Assembly: GCA_964560765.1 (NCBI GenBank)
Contig: CAZLMG010000002.1
Span: 62,001 to 126,000 of the forward strand
Direction: 5' to 3'
Length of the DNA stretch: 64,000 bases
From: CAZLMG01 sp964560765
GTDB lineage: Bacteria; Bdellovibrionota_B; Oligoflexia; Oligoflexales; CAZLMG01
The translations under genes were made by a program, and so were the position numbers. Below, piece after piece: positions 7,575 to 15,401 of this stretch (the first letter of the stretch is position 1; each line of letters starts with the position of its first letter). The notes beneath the pieces are model-generated. The model was not told where the DNA came from, ran no database searches, and saw nothing but the letters and a program-made list of their open reading frames with translations.

Positions 7575-8908
7575 GCCAACCGCAGTTTGAGTTTTGCCGC
7601 CAACGGTTCGAACCCTGGCTTGCCAAGCAGGGCAAACATATTCTTCTTGTAGGCTTCTACTCCCGGCTGATCAAAGGGATTGACCCCCAATAACAAACCG
7701 CCCACCGCGCACGCAGTCATGAAGAATGCCATCGCAGATCCGATGCTGCCTTCATCCAATCGAGGCGAACGCAATGAGACGTTTGCTGTCCGGCCATCGG
7801 CGTGGGCGAGCTGTGTCGCCAAAGCTGCCGTCGCGTTGATATCGGCCAGGGATCGACCGCTCAGATACTCCAAATCGTCGGCGACATCCGGACAGGAGGG
7901 CAAATGTACAACGCTACTGCCGCCACCAAAACTCAGAAAGGTTTCAATTAAACTCCGATCGCCGTCTTGAACAAACTGCCCCAAGGAGTGGAGATCGGTC
8001 GTCAATGCCAAGGAAGCAGGAAACAGTCCCCGTCCATCTTTTCCGTCTGATTCACCAAAAAGCTGTTTCCACCATTCCGCTAGATAATGCAGAAAGGGCT
8101 CGTCATAGGCCAAGACTTCGATCTTGCGCCCCATCTGATAGGCGGCAATTCGCCACGTGGCGTACTGCACTGCAGCGTGGGCGCTGCCTGTCATGGACGC
8201 TGCGATCTCCTGAAAGGTCTGCGATGCCCCACGCAACAAGGCACGCGCATCATATCCGGCCAGTGCTAGGGGCAAAGTACCGACGGGCGTCAAGACCGAG
8301 TAGCGACCTCCGATGTCTGCCGGCAAAGCAAAGGTGCGATAGCCTTCACGCTTTGCCAAAGACCGTAACGCCCCGTTCTCTGGGTCGGTTGTCGCCAGAA
8401 TTCGCTGGCGAGCACCATCTTTGCCAAAGCGGCGCTCCATAAAGGCCCGCAACAGGCGAAAAGCCACACTCGTTTCTGTCGTTGTTCCAGACTTGCTGAT
8501 CACATTCACCACGGGTGAGCGGTGCTCCAAAAACGCGAGCAATTGCTGAAGACCTGTCGCGCTGAGATGCTGTCCAGCAAAAACCAAACGCGGTCGCTGC
8601 GCCTCGTTCTCTGGAAACTCACTGGCGAGCGCCGAGGCTACCGCACGCGTACCTAGATAGGATCCGCCAATGCCACACACCACAACCGTATCGTAGTTCC
8701 TTGACATGGAGGCGACATGCGCTTCGACTTCCTCCAACGCTTTCCAGCCCCCACGCTCGGGATAGTTGAACCACCCGGTCCACTCGGCACCGACACAGCG
8801 ACGCGCAGCTAAGGCGGCCAGCTGCTCCTGCGCCGGGACTAAAAGAGACTCCGCTCGGTCCAAGATCTCGGAACCGCCAAAGCGAACATCGAAAGTCATT
8901 TGCGGCAT
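7562..8908 (-). CDS. pgi: Glucose-6-phosphate isomerase (short type)
   Basis: Interconverts glucose-6-phosphate and fructose-6-phosphate. At 448 residues it belongs to the shorter Bacillus/Thermotoga-like branch rather than the 550-residue enterobacterial one. Visible family motifs are the sugar-phosphate loop VNVISKSGTTTETSV near residue 138, GGRYSVLTPVGTLP near residue 200, and the C-terminal GVNPFDQPGVEAYK near residue 418, containing the conserved lysine/glutamine region. Only 17 bases separate it from hflX upstream; its GGGGG ribosome-binding site lies within the stem of the hflX terminator hairpin. Confidence 0.95.
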   Translation of the reverse strand: MPQMTFDVRFGGSEILDRAESLLVPAQEQLAALAARRCVGAEWTGWFNYPERGGWKALEEVEAHVASMSRNYDTVVVCGIGGSYLGTRAVASALASEFPENEAQRPRLVFAGQHLSATGLQQLLAFLEHRSPVVNVISKSGTTTETSVAFRLLRAFMERRFGKDGARQRILATTDPENGALRSLAKREGYRTFALPADIGGRYSVLTPVGTLPLALAGYDARALLRGASQTFQEIAASMTGSAHAAVQYATWRIAAYQMGRKIEVLAYDEPFLHYLAEWWKQLFGESDGKDGRGLFPASLALTTDLHSLGQFVQDGDRSLIETFLSFGGGSSVVHLPSCPDVADDLEYLSGRSLADINATAALATQLAHADGRTANVSLRSPRLDEGSIGSAMAFFMTACAVGGLLLGVNPFDQPGVEAYKKNMFALLGKPGFEPLAAKLKLRLAQPN

Positions 8909-8935
8909 GAAAAAAGCCCCCTAAACTAGAGGGCT
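8909..8935 (-). terminator. Intrinsic terminator of hflX, overlapping the pgi leader
   Basis: On the minus strand AGCCCTC and GGGGGCT form a seven-pair stem (one G-T pair) with a seven-base loop, followed by six T. The hflX stop lies inside it, and the T-run abuts the pgi start codon. The 3' arm is the only Shine-Dalgarno-like sequence for pgi. Confidence 0.75.
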
Positions 8936-10224
8936 CCATTTTTAATGAAAGGCGACAATTTTGCCAGGGAAGACTTCGTCGTGCAGATATCAAATACGGC
9001 CCGGCCTTCGGCCTCGTAGTCCACATCCAAAATCTTACAGAAATTATAGATGAAAGACAGGAGAGAGGCATCCGACAGAGGAATATCTACAGACGCCTTT
9101 ACGAAATGACGCTCAAAGAAATCGTAAATGAAGTTGCGAAGGGTCATGGAATCAGCTGCGTTTTGAGCGGAAACGCAGATACTACCTGGATAAACACCGC
9201 GCAATACCTTAGAAAAGAAGGGATCATCGACACGATCCATCTTGTTAAAGACCAAAATCTGCGGAATATCTCCAGCTCCGATCTCGTCCAAAACTTCACG
9301 GGTGACTCGCAACTGATCCGCATAGTGATCATGGCTGGCGTCAACTACTAAGAGCAAAAGGTCGGCTTCGCGCACTTCGTCTAAGGTCGATCGGAACGAG
9401 TCAACCAGACTATGGGGCAAATTACGAATAAAGCCCACTGTATCCGACAATAAAATCTTTGGACGTGTGCTCGGATCGATCAGCTTGACCTGCGAATCCA
9501 GCGTTGCAAACAACTCATCGCGACCTTCGACCTGTGCCCTGGTGAGTCCTTTCATCAAAGTCGTTTTGCCGCTGTTGGTGTAACCAACAAGCGCAACTTT
9601 GAGCTCACCACGGCGTGACTTCCGTTGAACTTCCCGCTCGCGAGCGATCTGGTCCAGCTGACCGCGTAAGCGCGAGATACGTTCCTTAACTCTTCGGCGG
9701 TCGATTTCAATCTGCTTTTCACCCATACCTCGCGAGACGTGCCCGCCCGATTGGCGCTGAAAGTGAGTCCATGCGCCAGCTAGGCGCGGCAGCATGTATT
9801 CCAGCTTGGCAATTTCAACCTGCGTTTTGGCTTGGTTGGTTTTTGCATGTCGCGCAAAAATCTCGAGAATGACCCCGTGCCGATCCAAAACCTTACAGCC
9901 AGTTTGCTCTTCCAAGTTCCGCACCTGCGGACCAGAGAGAGGTCGATCAAAAACAATCACGCCAGCACCATTGCTATCTGCGACTTCCTTCAGCTCAGCC
10001 ACTTTGCCAGTACCGATCAGACAAGACGGTGAAAGCTTCTGCCGGCGCTGAATGAGGCGCCCCTCTGCCGAAATCTGCAAGGTCGTCAGCAAGCCCTCAA
10101 GCTCGTTGAGCTCATCACGCAATACTTCGCTGTCTTCTCCGGGTAGTTGAATGCCGACGATGATGGCTTTGGCAGGGTCGCGTTCCGTCACAGGGTTAGT
10201 GGCGCTGATGGGGTCCCCCTTCAA
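8926..10224 (-). CDS. hflX: Ribosome-rescue GTPase HflX
   Basis: HflX is a GTPase that splits stalled ribosomes under stress. The N-terminal HflX domain (glycine-rich LIGTGKVAEL, RNLEEQTGCKVLDR) is followed by the coiled-coil linker and a G domain with P-loop GYTNSGKTTL, switch II DTVGFIRNLP and NKMD. An in-frame ATG exists at 10287, but a likely -10 box (TATACT, 10252-10247) lies downstream of it, so a later start is probable. TTG 10224 is used here (432 residues). A GGGGG lies five bases before an in-frame ATC at 10209, so the true start needs checking. Confidence 0.94.
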   Translation of the reverse strand: MKGDPISATNPVTERDPAKAIIVGIQLPGEDSEVLRDELNELEGLLTTLQISAEGRLIQRRQKLSPSCLIGTGKVAELKEVADSNGAGVIVFDRPLSGPQVRNLEEQTGCKVLDRHGVILEIFARHAKTNQAKTQVEIAKLEYMLPRLAGAWTHFQRQSGGHVSRGMGEKQIEIDRRRVKERISRLRGQLDQIAREREVQRKSRRGELKVALVGYTNSGKTTLMKGLTRAQVEGRDELFATLDSQVKLIDPSTRPKILLSDTVGFIRNLPHSLVDSFRSTLDEVREADLLLLVVDASHDHYADQLRVTREVLDEIGAGDIPQILVFNKMDRVDDPFFSKVLRGVYPGSICVSAQNAADSMTLRNFIYDFFERHFVKASVDIPLSDASLLSFIYNFCKILDVDYEAEGRAVFDICTTKSSLAKLSPFIKNGAL

Positions 10225-10246
10225 TCCGCATAATTGCGGTATTTTG

Positions 10247-10273
10247 AGTATATCCCAAACCAGAAAAAAACAA
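10247..10273 (-). promoter_or_regulatory. Putative hflX promoter
   Basis: On the minus strand TTGTTT (10273-10268) and TATACT (10252-10247) are separated by 15 bases. The -10 is good, the spacer short. It places the transcript start near 10240, which argues against the ATG at 10287 as the hflX start. Confidence 0.4.
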
Positions 10274-10367
10274 TACAGCTCAGCCAATTAGGGCAGTTGT
10301 GCACAGGAGACCTGCCCCTACTTATCTATCTAGTCTTGTCGGCCGATAATGGGTTAAAGTTTAGGGA

Positions 10368-11426
10368 TTGGACTATTTTTTTTCGGAGGGCGTCGCCATT
10401 CGTCGTCTGGATCCTTACGATCATCGAGAGTTACGTAAGCAGCTGGAAGAACAGCGGCGCTTAGCGTGGGATATCGAGTCCGGCATCGAGTGGGCCCAAG
10501 GAATTGATCTTAATAGGTTTTTCCTGCCCTTGGACGACGACAGTATCGCCTTTCCCGGAGCCTCAGCAGAACAGCGGCTGGCCCTATCTCAATTCATGGG
10601 CCTAGTGGTCAATTCCACGATTGCGGAGATGGAAACCGTCGCCTTTCGAATTCGTGATGTGGCCTGGCGCGCGATTCTTGACGGTTTCCCGGTTAACCCA
10701 GAGATGATTGCTCTGGGGGATCAGTTTTTTACGGAAGAGATTAAGCACGCCCAAATGTTTGCCCGCTATGTGCAACACTTCGCCGAAGAAGTGGGCGTGG
10801 ACGTCCATGAACTCGATAGCATTCTGCCCAAAGCCTATGGCTCCACATTCCAAACAGCAATTTTGCGTAATGCGCAGCGCGGTGGTCATGCATTTTGGTG
10901 GGTCGTTGCTCTCGTCGAAGAAGAAGCGGTGCTTCTCTACCAGCAAATGTATCGCCATCGCAAAGTTCTGGATCCACTCTTCTACCAAATTCATAAGCGG
11001 CATTTCGAAGAAGAATCTCGGCATACTAATTATGCATTTATGATGCTGAAACTGATCCGTGACCGACAAGAGAATTGGCGACAACAGTTGCACCGACGGG
11101 TCGATCGGATTTATTCCGAACTGTTCACGACAACCTGGGTTCTGGCCGAGTTGCACAAGGTGTTTAATGTGCCAACTTTAGCCCATCGTCATCCATTTTT
11201 TTCGACCCTAGCTAGCTGCATCCCCTTAATGAAGGAGCTCAGTTGGCGCGAATTGGCTTCGCGTCTTTTTGTCAGCGCGCCCTATGTCAGTTCAGTGTTG
11301 AATCCGCGCTACCATCGCCTGACATCTGCCGCCGCCGCTGAACACGGGGCTCTTGGCTTTCACTATCCTGAGCCGAATCCGGCTGTTACCTTCGCATCAG
11401 CCGAGGACATATGGATCTCGGCCTAG
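10368..11426 (+). CDS. AurF-like non-haem diiron oxygenase
   Basis: A ferritin-like diiron protein of 352 residues resembling the p-aminobenzoate N-oxygenase AurF. Candidate ligands sit at E89, E124-xx-H127 (EEIKH), a glutamate in VEEEAV near 185, and H212, E216, H219 (HFEEESRH). This spacing matches the seven AurF ligands that I recall (E101, E136, H139, E196, H223, E227, H230) almost exactly. Such enzymes oxygenate aromatic amines or related substrates. The only ATG-like start in frame is TTG 10368 without a ribosome-binding site; a strong GGAGGG lies seven bases before an in-frame ATT at 10398. First gene of a four-gene set. Confidence 0.88.
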   Translation: MDYFFSEGVAIRRLDPYDHRELRKQLEEQRRLAWDIESGIEWAQGIDLNRFFLPLDDDSIAFPGASAEQRLALSQFMGLVVNSTIAEMETVAFRIRDVAWRAILDGFPVNPEMIALGDQFFTEEIKHAQMFARYVQHFAEEVGVDVHELDSILPKAYGSTFQTAILRNAQRGGHAFWWVVALVEEEAVLLYQQMYRHRKVLDPLFYQIHKRHFEEESRHTNYAFMMLKLIRDRQENWRQQLHRRVDRIYSELFTTTWVLAELHKVFNVPTLAHRHPFFSTLASCIPLMKELSWRELASRLFVSAPYVSSVLNPRYHRLTSAAAAEHGALGFHYPEPNPAVTFASAEDIWISA

Positions 11427-12271
11427 AGCGCAAATCAAAAATCATTCGTAGACTGGAAACCGCGTGGTGGGAAGGTGGCCCCGACTTGGCACCCATCATG
11501 TACTTCGTGCATGGTTATCCCGACACGCCCGAAACGTGGGAACCGCAGCTCCAATATTTTTCCGACCGATATCACGTGGTGGCACCATTTGCCCGCGGCG
11601 CCAACCCCTCGGCACCAAGTCGGAAGTTACTGCGCTACGGGCTGCATGCACAAGCTTTGGACCACCTAGCTGTCTTGCGCAGTGTCGATCCGTCGCAGCG
11701 GCGGCCTGTGATATTGGTGGGTCATGACCTTGGCGCTGCTCAATGCTGGTTTTTGGCCCCTCTCCTGGGCACACGGCTACAGGCGATGGTCATCTTAAGC
11801 GGGCTATCTGTGCCGCAGATGGCCGCGCGGTTGAACAATCCACGGCAGCACCTACGATCTTGGTACATTTACGCCATGCTGACCCCCGTCGCACCACGTC
11901 TGCTGCGCCACTTCTCAGGTCAGATCGTCAATATGGCACATAAACTCGGACGCTTAGCCCCCCCGCAACGCCCTCGCTTGGGCAGCACCTTGGCGGGTGC
12001 GGTCGATCCGGCGCAGCAGTATCGGGCCTATGTGGCCGGTTTGCCGCAAATCGTCGCCGAAGGCGACCGAAAAATTGATGCCCCGGTGTTGGTGATTTGG
12101 GGCAAGGATGATTCTTTTCTATTGTCTCCATCCCGATCCGAGATAAAACGGTTTGCAAATCAGGCGACCATTCGTATTCTGAAAGGCAATCACTGGGTCC
12201 ATCGCGAGGATCCCGAAACTGTGAATCAACTCATCGATGAATTTCTTACAAACCCAAATGCAACGACTTGA
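11411..12271 (+). CDS. Alpha/beta hydrolase with aspartate nucleophile (epoxide hydrolase/dehalogenase-like)
   Basis: A 286-residue alpha/beta hydrolase. The oxyanion-side motif HGYPDTPETW is at residues 34-43, the nucleophile elbow is VGHDLGA with Asp106, a late acid lies in IWGKDDSF, and the catalytic histidine is in GNHWVHRED near residue 260. An Asp rather than Ser nucleophile points to epoxide hydrolases, haloalkane dehalogenases or OleB-like beta-lactone decarboxylases. It overlaps the diiron gene by 16 bases and runs into the M24 gene by 35, so the four genes are very likely translated together. Substrate unknown. Confidence 0.88.
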   Translation: MDLGLERKSKIIRRLETAWWEGGPDLAPIMYFVHGYPDTPETWEPQLQYFSDRYHVVAPFARGANPSAPSRKLLRYGLHAQALDHLAVLRSVDPSQRRPVILVGHDLGAAQCWFLAPLLGTRLQAMVILSGLSVPQMAARLNNPRQHLRSWYIYAMLTPVAPRLLRHFSGQIVNMAHKLGRLAPPQRPRLGSTLAGAVDPAQQYRAYVAGLPQIVAEGDRKIDAPVLVIWGKDDSFLLSPSRSEIKRFANQATIRILKGNHWVHREDPETVNQLIDEFLTNPNATT

Positions 12272-13115
12272 CGAGCTTCGGGCCCGTGCGTCGCAGGTGA
12301 GAAGTTTACCAATCCTTCGCCGTTGGTCTCCACCGCCGCCCGCGGCCGCGACAACGGAACATTGCGAAGGCTTCTTGAACTCCCAAAGACTAGCACTGCA
12401 GGCCTGCCGCGAGGTCGCTAGTTTTCTGCAGCCAGGATGGAGCGAAAAACAAGCGGCCGCCATGGTGAATACGTACTTGCGCGACCATGGTGTGCAAAGC
12501 TTTTTTCATTACGCCTTTGCCTGGTACGGAGAGCGCACCCGCTTTGAGGGGGTACGCACCTATTGGGACTACTTGCCGAGTTCGCGAATTCTTCAAGAGG
12601 GCGAAGTATTTATCCTTGACGTCGCACCAATCGTCGATGGCTTTGTCAGTGACGTGGGCTTCAGTGGCTGCATGGGCGACGACCCAGAGTTTGCACGTGC
12701 CATGGACCTGCTGCGGCAGCTGCGCTCCGAGATCCCAGCTATGGTCGATCAATCCGCGCCTGGCCGAGAGCTGTGGCAAGCTGTAAATCAGCGGCTGCTG
12801 GGATCTGGCTTCACCAATATTCACCGCCAGTATCCTTTCGCAGTGCTAGGACATCGCGTCCACCAGGTCCCAGCATCTGGACCCGATCTACGATTCTTGA
12901 ATTTTGGCTGGCGATCGTATTGGTCGTTACTATCGCGCGGACTTTTTGGCCAGTTGCTGAATGCCGACTTCCAGGGTGATCTGCGCGGTCTTTGGGCCAT
13001 CGAACCGCACCTTGGCACGCAGAAATTCGGGGCGAAATTTGAAGAAATCCTGGTCATCGACGATGCCGGTGCCCACTGGCTGGAAGCCGCCACCCAATTG
13101 GGGAGTCTGGATTGA
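12237..13115 (+). CDS. M24-family metallopeptidase-fold protein
   Basis: A pita-bread fold protein related to methionine and Xaa-Pro aminopeptidases. All five metal ligands seem present: two aspartates in ILDVAPIVDGFVSDVGFSG (near residue 130), a histidine in VLGHRVHQVP, and glutamates in AIEPHLG and KFEEILVI near the end. An active dinuclear metal site is therefore expected. The N-terminal Xaa-Pro domain is missing; only about 40 extra residues precede the fold. A second ATG at 12258 is possible. Its place among an oxygenase, a hydrolase and a reductase suggests processing of an amide or peptide-like intermediate, which is inference. Confidence 0.85.
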   Translation: MNFLQTQMQRLDELRARASQVRSLPILRRWSPPPPAAATTEHCEGFLNSQRLALQACREVASFLQPGWSEKQAAAMVNTYLRDHGVQSFFHYAFAWYGERTRFEGVRTYWDYLPSSRILQEGEVFILDVAPIVDGFVSDVGFSGCMGDDPEFARAMDLLRQLRSEIPAMVDQSAPGRELWQAVNQRLLGSGFTNIHRQYPFAVLGHRVHQVPASGPDLRFLNFGWRSYWSLLSRGLFGQLLNADFQGDLRGLWAIEPHLGTQKFGAKFEEILVIDDAGAHWLEAATQLGSLD

Positions 13116-13939
13116 ACCGCATCAACGGTTTGACGGTCGTCGTCACCGGTGCCGCAGCTGGCATCGGCCGAGCCCTCGTTAAAGAACTAGCTGCTAATGG
13201 TGCTCAACCCTTGGCTTGCGATATCGACGAAGTCGGCCTGGCGAGCGTCAAGCAAGAGTGCGCGCAATCGGGATATGGGATTCGCACCGCACGACTCGAT
13301 GTCACGGATCGAGACGCGATCTCGGCTCTGGCTGCCGAAGTTGTGGCGCAGCGCGAATGCATCGATGTTTGGATCAACAATGCCGGTATCGCCCGTAATG
13401 GGCGCTTTCTCAGCGTCAGCCCCGCGGATTGCGACTTGGCATTGGCAGTTAATTTTCGAGCCGTGATCGATGGCTCCCGTGCCGCGCTGATCCACATGAG
13501 CCAACGAGGCAGAGGCTTGATCATCAACATGGCCTCGGTGGCGGGCCATGTGCCCGCACCTTACATGACGTCCTATGTGGCCACCAAACACGCCGTCGTT
13601 GGCTTTACCCGGGCCCTGCAGGCCGAGCTAGAAATGGATGCATCTCCGGTCAAAACCATGCTGGTATCTCCCGGGTTTGTGGAAACCAAGATCATCGAAA
13701 AAGGTGCCGAACTCGGCTTTCCGGAGTGGCTATCGTTTATGTTGAGCACCCCGGAAGGCGTCGCCAAGGCCGTGATTGAAGGTATTCGTCGCGATCGCCG
13801 GGAGATAAGCCCAACGATGAGCGGAAAGATGATGCTGAGCATGCATCGCTTGGCACCCAGAAGCACCGTGCGCTCTTCAAAGTTGCTGTTAACGCGGAGC
13901 TTCAAGGATTTGATGCTTAATCGTTTCCGCATTCCTTAA
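13112..13939 (+). CDS. Short-chain dehydrogenase/reductase
   Basis: A 275-residue SDR with the cofactor loop TGAAAGIG (residues 12-19), the structural NNAG motif near residue 90, a serine in NMASVAG and the YVATK catalytic pair (YxxxK). Acidic residues after strand 2 (CDIDEV) favour NAD(H) over NADP(H). The C-terminal 40 residues are basic and may touch a membrane. The start is a TTG whose TGA overlap with the M24 gene, plus GGGGAG about seven bases upstream, makes coupling clear. Last gene of the diiron-hydrolase-M24-SDR set. Confidence 0.92.
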   Translation: MNRINGLTVVVTGAAAGIGRALVKELAANGAQPLACDIDEVGLASVKQECAQSGYGIRTARLDVTDRDAISALAAEVVAQRECIDVWINNAGIARNGRFLSVSPADCDLALAVNFRAVIDGSRAALIHMSQRGRGLIINMASVAGHVPAPYMTSYVATKHAVVGFTRALQAELEMDASPVKTMLVSPGFVETKIIEKGAELGFPEWLSFMLSTPEGVAKAVIEGIRRDRREISPTMSGKMMLSMHRLAPRSTVRSSKLLLTRSFKDLMLNRFRIP

Positions 13940-14050
13940 AGGAGCTGACTGCACCAATAGACGTTGGCCTCTGATGCGTTTTTGCAACGGCAAATCTCCC
14001 ATTTATCCTTTAAATAAATCTCTGAATTTTCGGTATCCTCCAAGATTTTC

Positions 14051-14078
14051 TCAAGTTCCCAAGAAATGTAACCGATAA
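14051..14078 (+). promoter_or_regulatory. Sigma-28-like promoter upstream of the cupredoxin-like lipoprotein gene
   Basis: TCAAGTTC, 12 bases, then ACCGATAA. This matches the FliA consensus (TAAAGTTT, GCCGATAA) with one extra spacer base and ends 50 bases before the gene start. The same AAG-N16-CCGA spacing recurs at three other sites in this window. Confidence 0.5.
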
Positions 14079-14128
14079 ATCAGCCAGGTCGATAGGATGT
14101 CGGCAACGAGTCGATAGAGGAGTCAAGG

Positions 14129-14692
14129 ATGACGACGGTATTTTCTCTCGCGAGTGTCCTGCTCATATTCAGCCTTTCTTGCAGCAATGAACTGAAACTT
14201 CGCAGCGCAGCCGTAGATGCCACCGAAGATTCGGCGCAGAGTGATGCGGATGCGACGACGGCTGCGGAAGAAAAGCTGAGTTCCAGCACCAGTGGATCCA
14301 CAACCAGCGATGATCCCTCGAAAAGCGATACCAAAGATAGCAAAACGACCGACGACACGGTCAGTAATCCACCCGACACTCCGCCACCATCGGATCCAAA
14401 CGTCATCGAGTTTCGCATAACCGAGCCTACGGGCGCCGCTGGCTGGAATACGGCCGCAACGACCATCAATGGTAAGATTGGGCAAATGGTTCGCTTTATC
14501 AACGATTCCGCCTTTCCACGCTATTTTCACGCGACAGGCAGTACACCCTGCCCGCATGGCAACGCCCCCATCCCCGCCAATGGCGGCGTTTTTGAATGTA
14601 ATCTTACTCGCACCTGCACCGGCGACTGCCCGACCTATGACCACTCGGATGGCACTGGCGCCAAGATCTTTATGCGAGTCACCGCCAACTAA
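14129..14692 (+). CDS. Lipoprotein with a possible cupredoxin-like domain
   Basis: A 187-residue predicted lipoprotein: signal segment, then LSCSN with the likely lipidated cysteine near residue 18. Residues about 25-90 are a Ser/Thr/Asp/Lys-rich linker. The last 95 residues look like a small beta-sandwich with GQMVRFINDSAFPRYFHATG, two cysteine pairs and YDHSDGTG. The phrase with an Asn/His before a Cys and a second His resembles blue copper domains but the usual Cys-x-x-His-x-x-Met order is not clear. Copper binding is therefore only a suggestion. A FliA-like promoter precedes the gene. Confidence 0.72.
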   Translation: MTTVFSLASVLLIFSLSCSNELKLRSAAVDATEDSAQSDADATTAAEEKLSSSTSGSTTSDDPSKSDTKDSKTTDDTVSNPPDTPPPSDPNVIEFRITEPTGAAGWNTAATTINGKIGQMVRFINDSAFPRYFHATGSTPCPHGNAPIPANGGVFECNLTRTCTGDCPTYDHSDGTGAKIFMRVTAN

Positions 14693-14760
14693 CCGGTCCC
14701 AAGGCGGGGAAGCCGCATACTCCACCAACACCCCGTCACAACTGCCAAAGAAATAGAGAC

Positions 14761-14788
14761 TAAAGTTTTCACCAACTTCTGCCGATAG
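14761..14788 (+). promoter_or_regulatory. Sigma-28-like promoter upstream of the Gln-rich lipoprotein gene
   Basis: TAAAGTTT, 12 bases, then GCCGATAG: a perfect FliA -35 half and seven of eight -10 bases. It ends 47 bases before the gene. An eight-base inverted repeat (AACTTCTG at 14774-14781, CAGAAGTT at 14795-14802) overlaps the -10 and could be an operator. Confidence 0.6.
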
Positions 14789-14835
14789 AAAGGACAGAAG
14801 TTGCAGACTTTTTAGAGCCTACGCACGGAGAGCCC

Positions 14836-15399
14836 ATGACTCGACTTGGCAACGTTGCCATGGCGGCCGCTGATATCGTGGCCATCGCCACCATCATCAT
14901 GCTTGCTAGCGCCTGCGATCGGGGCGCGCAAAAGCCAGTGCAGGTACCGAACACTGGCAACCGTCCGCAAGTGGCGCAAGCACCCACGGCCCAGAATAAC
15001 AATGGGACAACGACAGGCGCCCCGACCGGGAGCGGCAACTACAACAATTACGCGAATCAATACATCGGTTCGGCCGGTCAGCAGCAGCAATATTATCAGC
15101 AGCAATTGGCTTACCAGCAGCAGCAACAGGTGCTTCAACAGCAGCAGGAGCAGCAGAAGATGCAGATGATGATGGGCGGCATGCGCACCATCATGAGTTG
15201 CTTTTCGGGCACATGCTCGCCCCAGTCGCTGATTTCAGGTCTAGCCCCCGCCATGATGAATCAGATGACAGGTACGAGCGGCATCGGCGCTGGCCCATCC
15301 AGCATCTATAACCAACAGCCTATCGCTGGGCAAAACATGCAATCCATACTCGGCACGCAGGGCACGCAACTTCCCACGAACTCGACGACAGGATTCTGA
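14836..15399 (+). CDS. Gln-rich lipoprotein
   Basis: A 187-residue predicted lipoprotein with lipobox ASAC near residue 27. The mature part starts with an Asn/Thr/Gly/Pro-rich linker, then a polyglutamine-type stretch (QQQQYYQQQLAYQQQQQ, residues about 77-105) that could form a coiled coil, then a Met-rich segment with two cysteines (CFSGTC). Start supported by GGAG seven bases upstream. The next lipoprotein gene begins two bases after its stop, so the pair is co-transcribed, probably from the FliA-like promoter at 14761. A protein of similar design is encoded at 45600. Function unknown. Confidence 0.8.
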   Translation: MTRLGNVAMAAADIVAIATIIMLASACDRGAQKPVQVPNTGNRPQVAQAPTAQNNNGTTTGAPTGSGNYNNYANQYIGSAGQQQQYYQQQLAYQQQQQVLQQQQEQQKMQMMMGGMRTIMSCFSGTCSPQSLISGLAPAMMNQMTGTSGIGAGPSSIYNQQPIAGQNMQSILGTQGTQLPTNSTTGF

Positions 15400-15401
15400 G
15401 T

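Noticed and set aside
10342..10349. GCCGATAA upstream of the diiron gene as a FliA promoter
   Set aside because: The -10 matches but no AAG lies at the right distance upstream; GATAAT there may be a sigma-70 -10 instead.
10368..13939. OleABCD hydrocarbon pathway
   Set aside because: OleB-like hydrolase and SDR could fit, but no OleA (thiolase) or OleC (ligase) gene is present.
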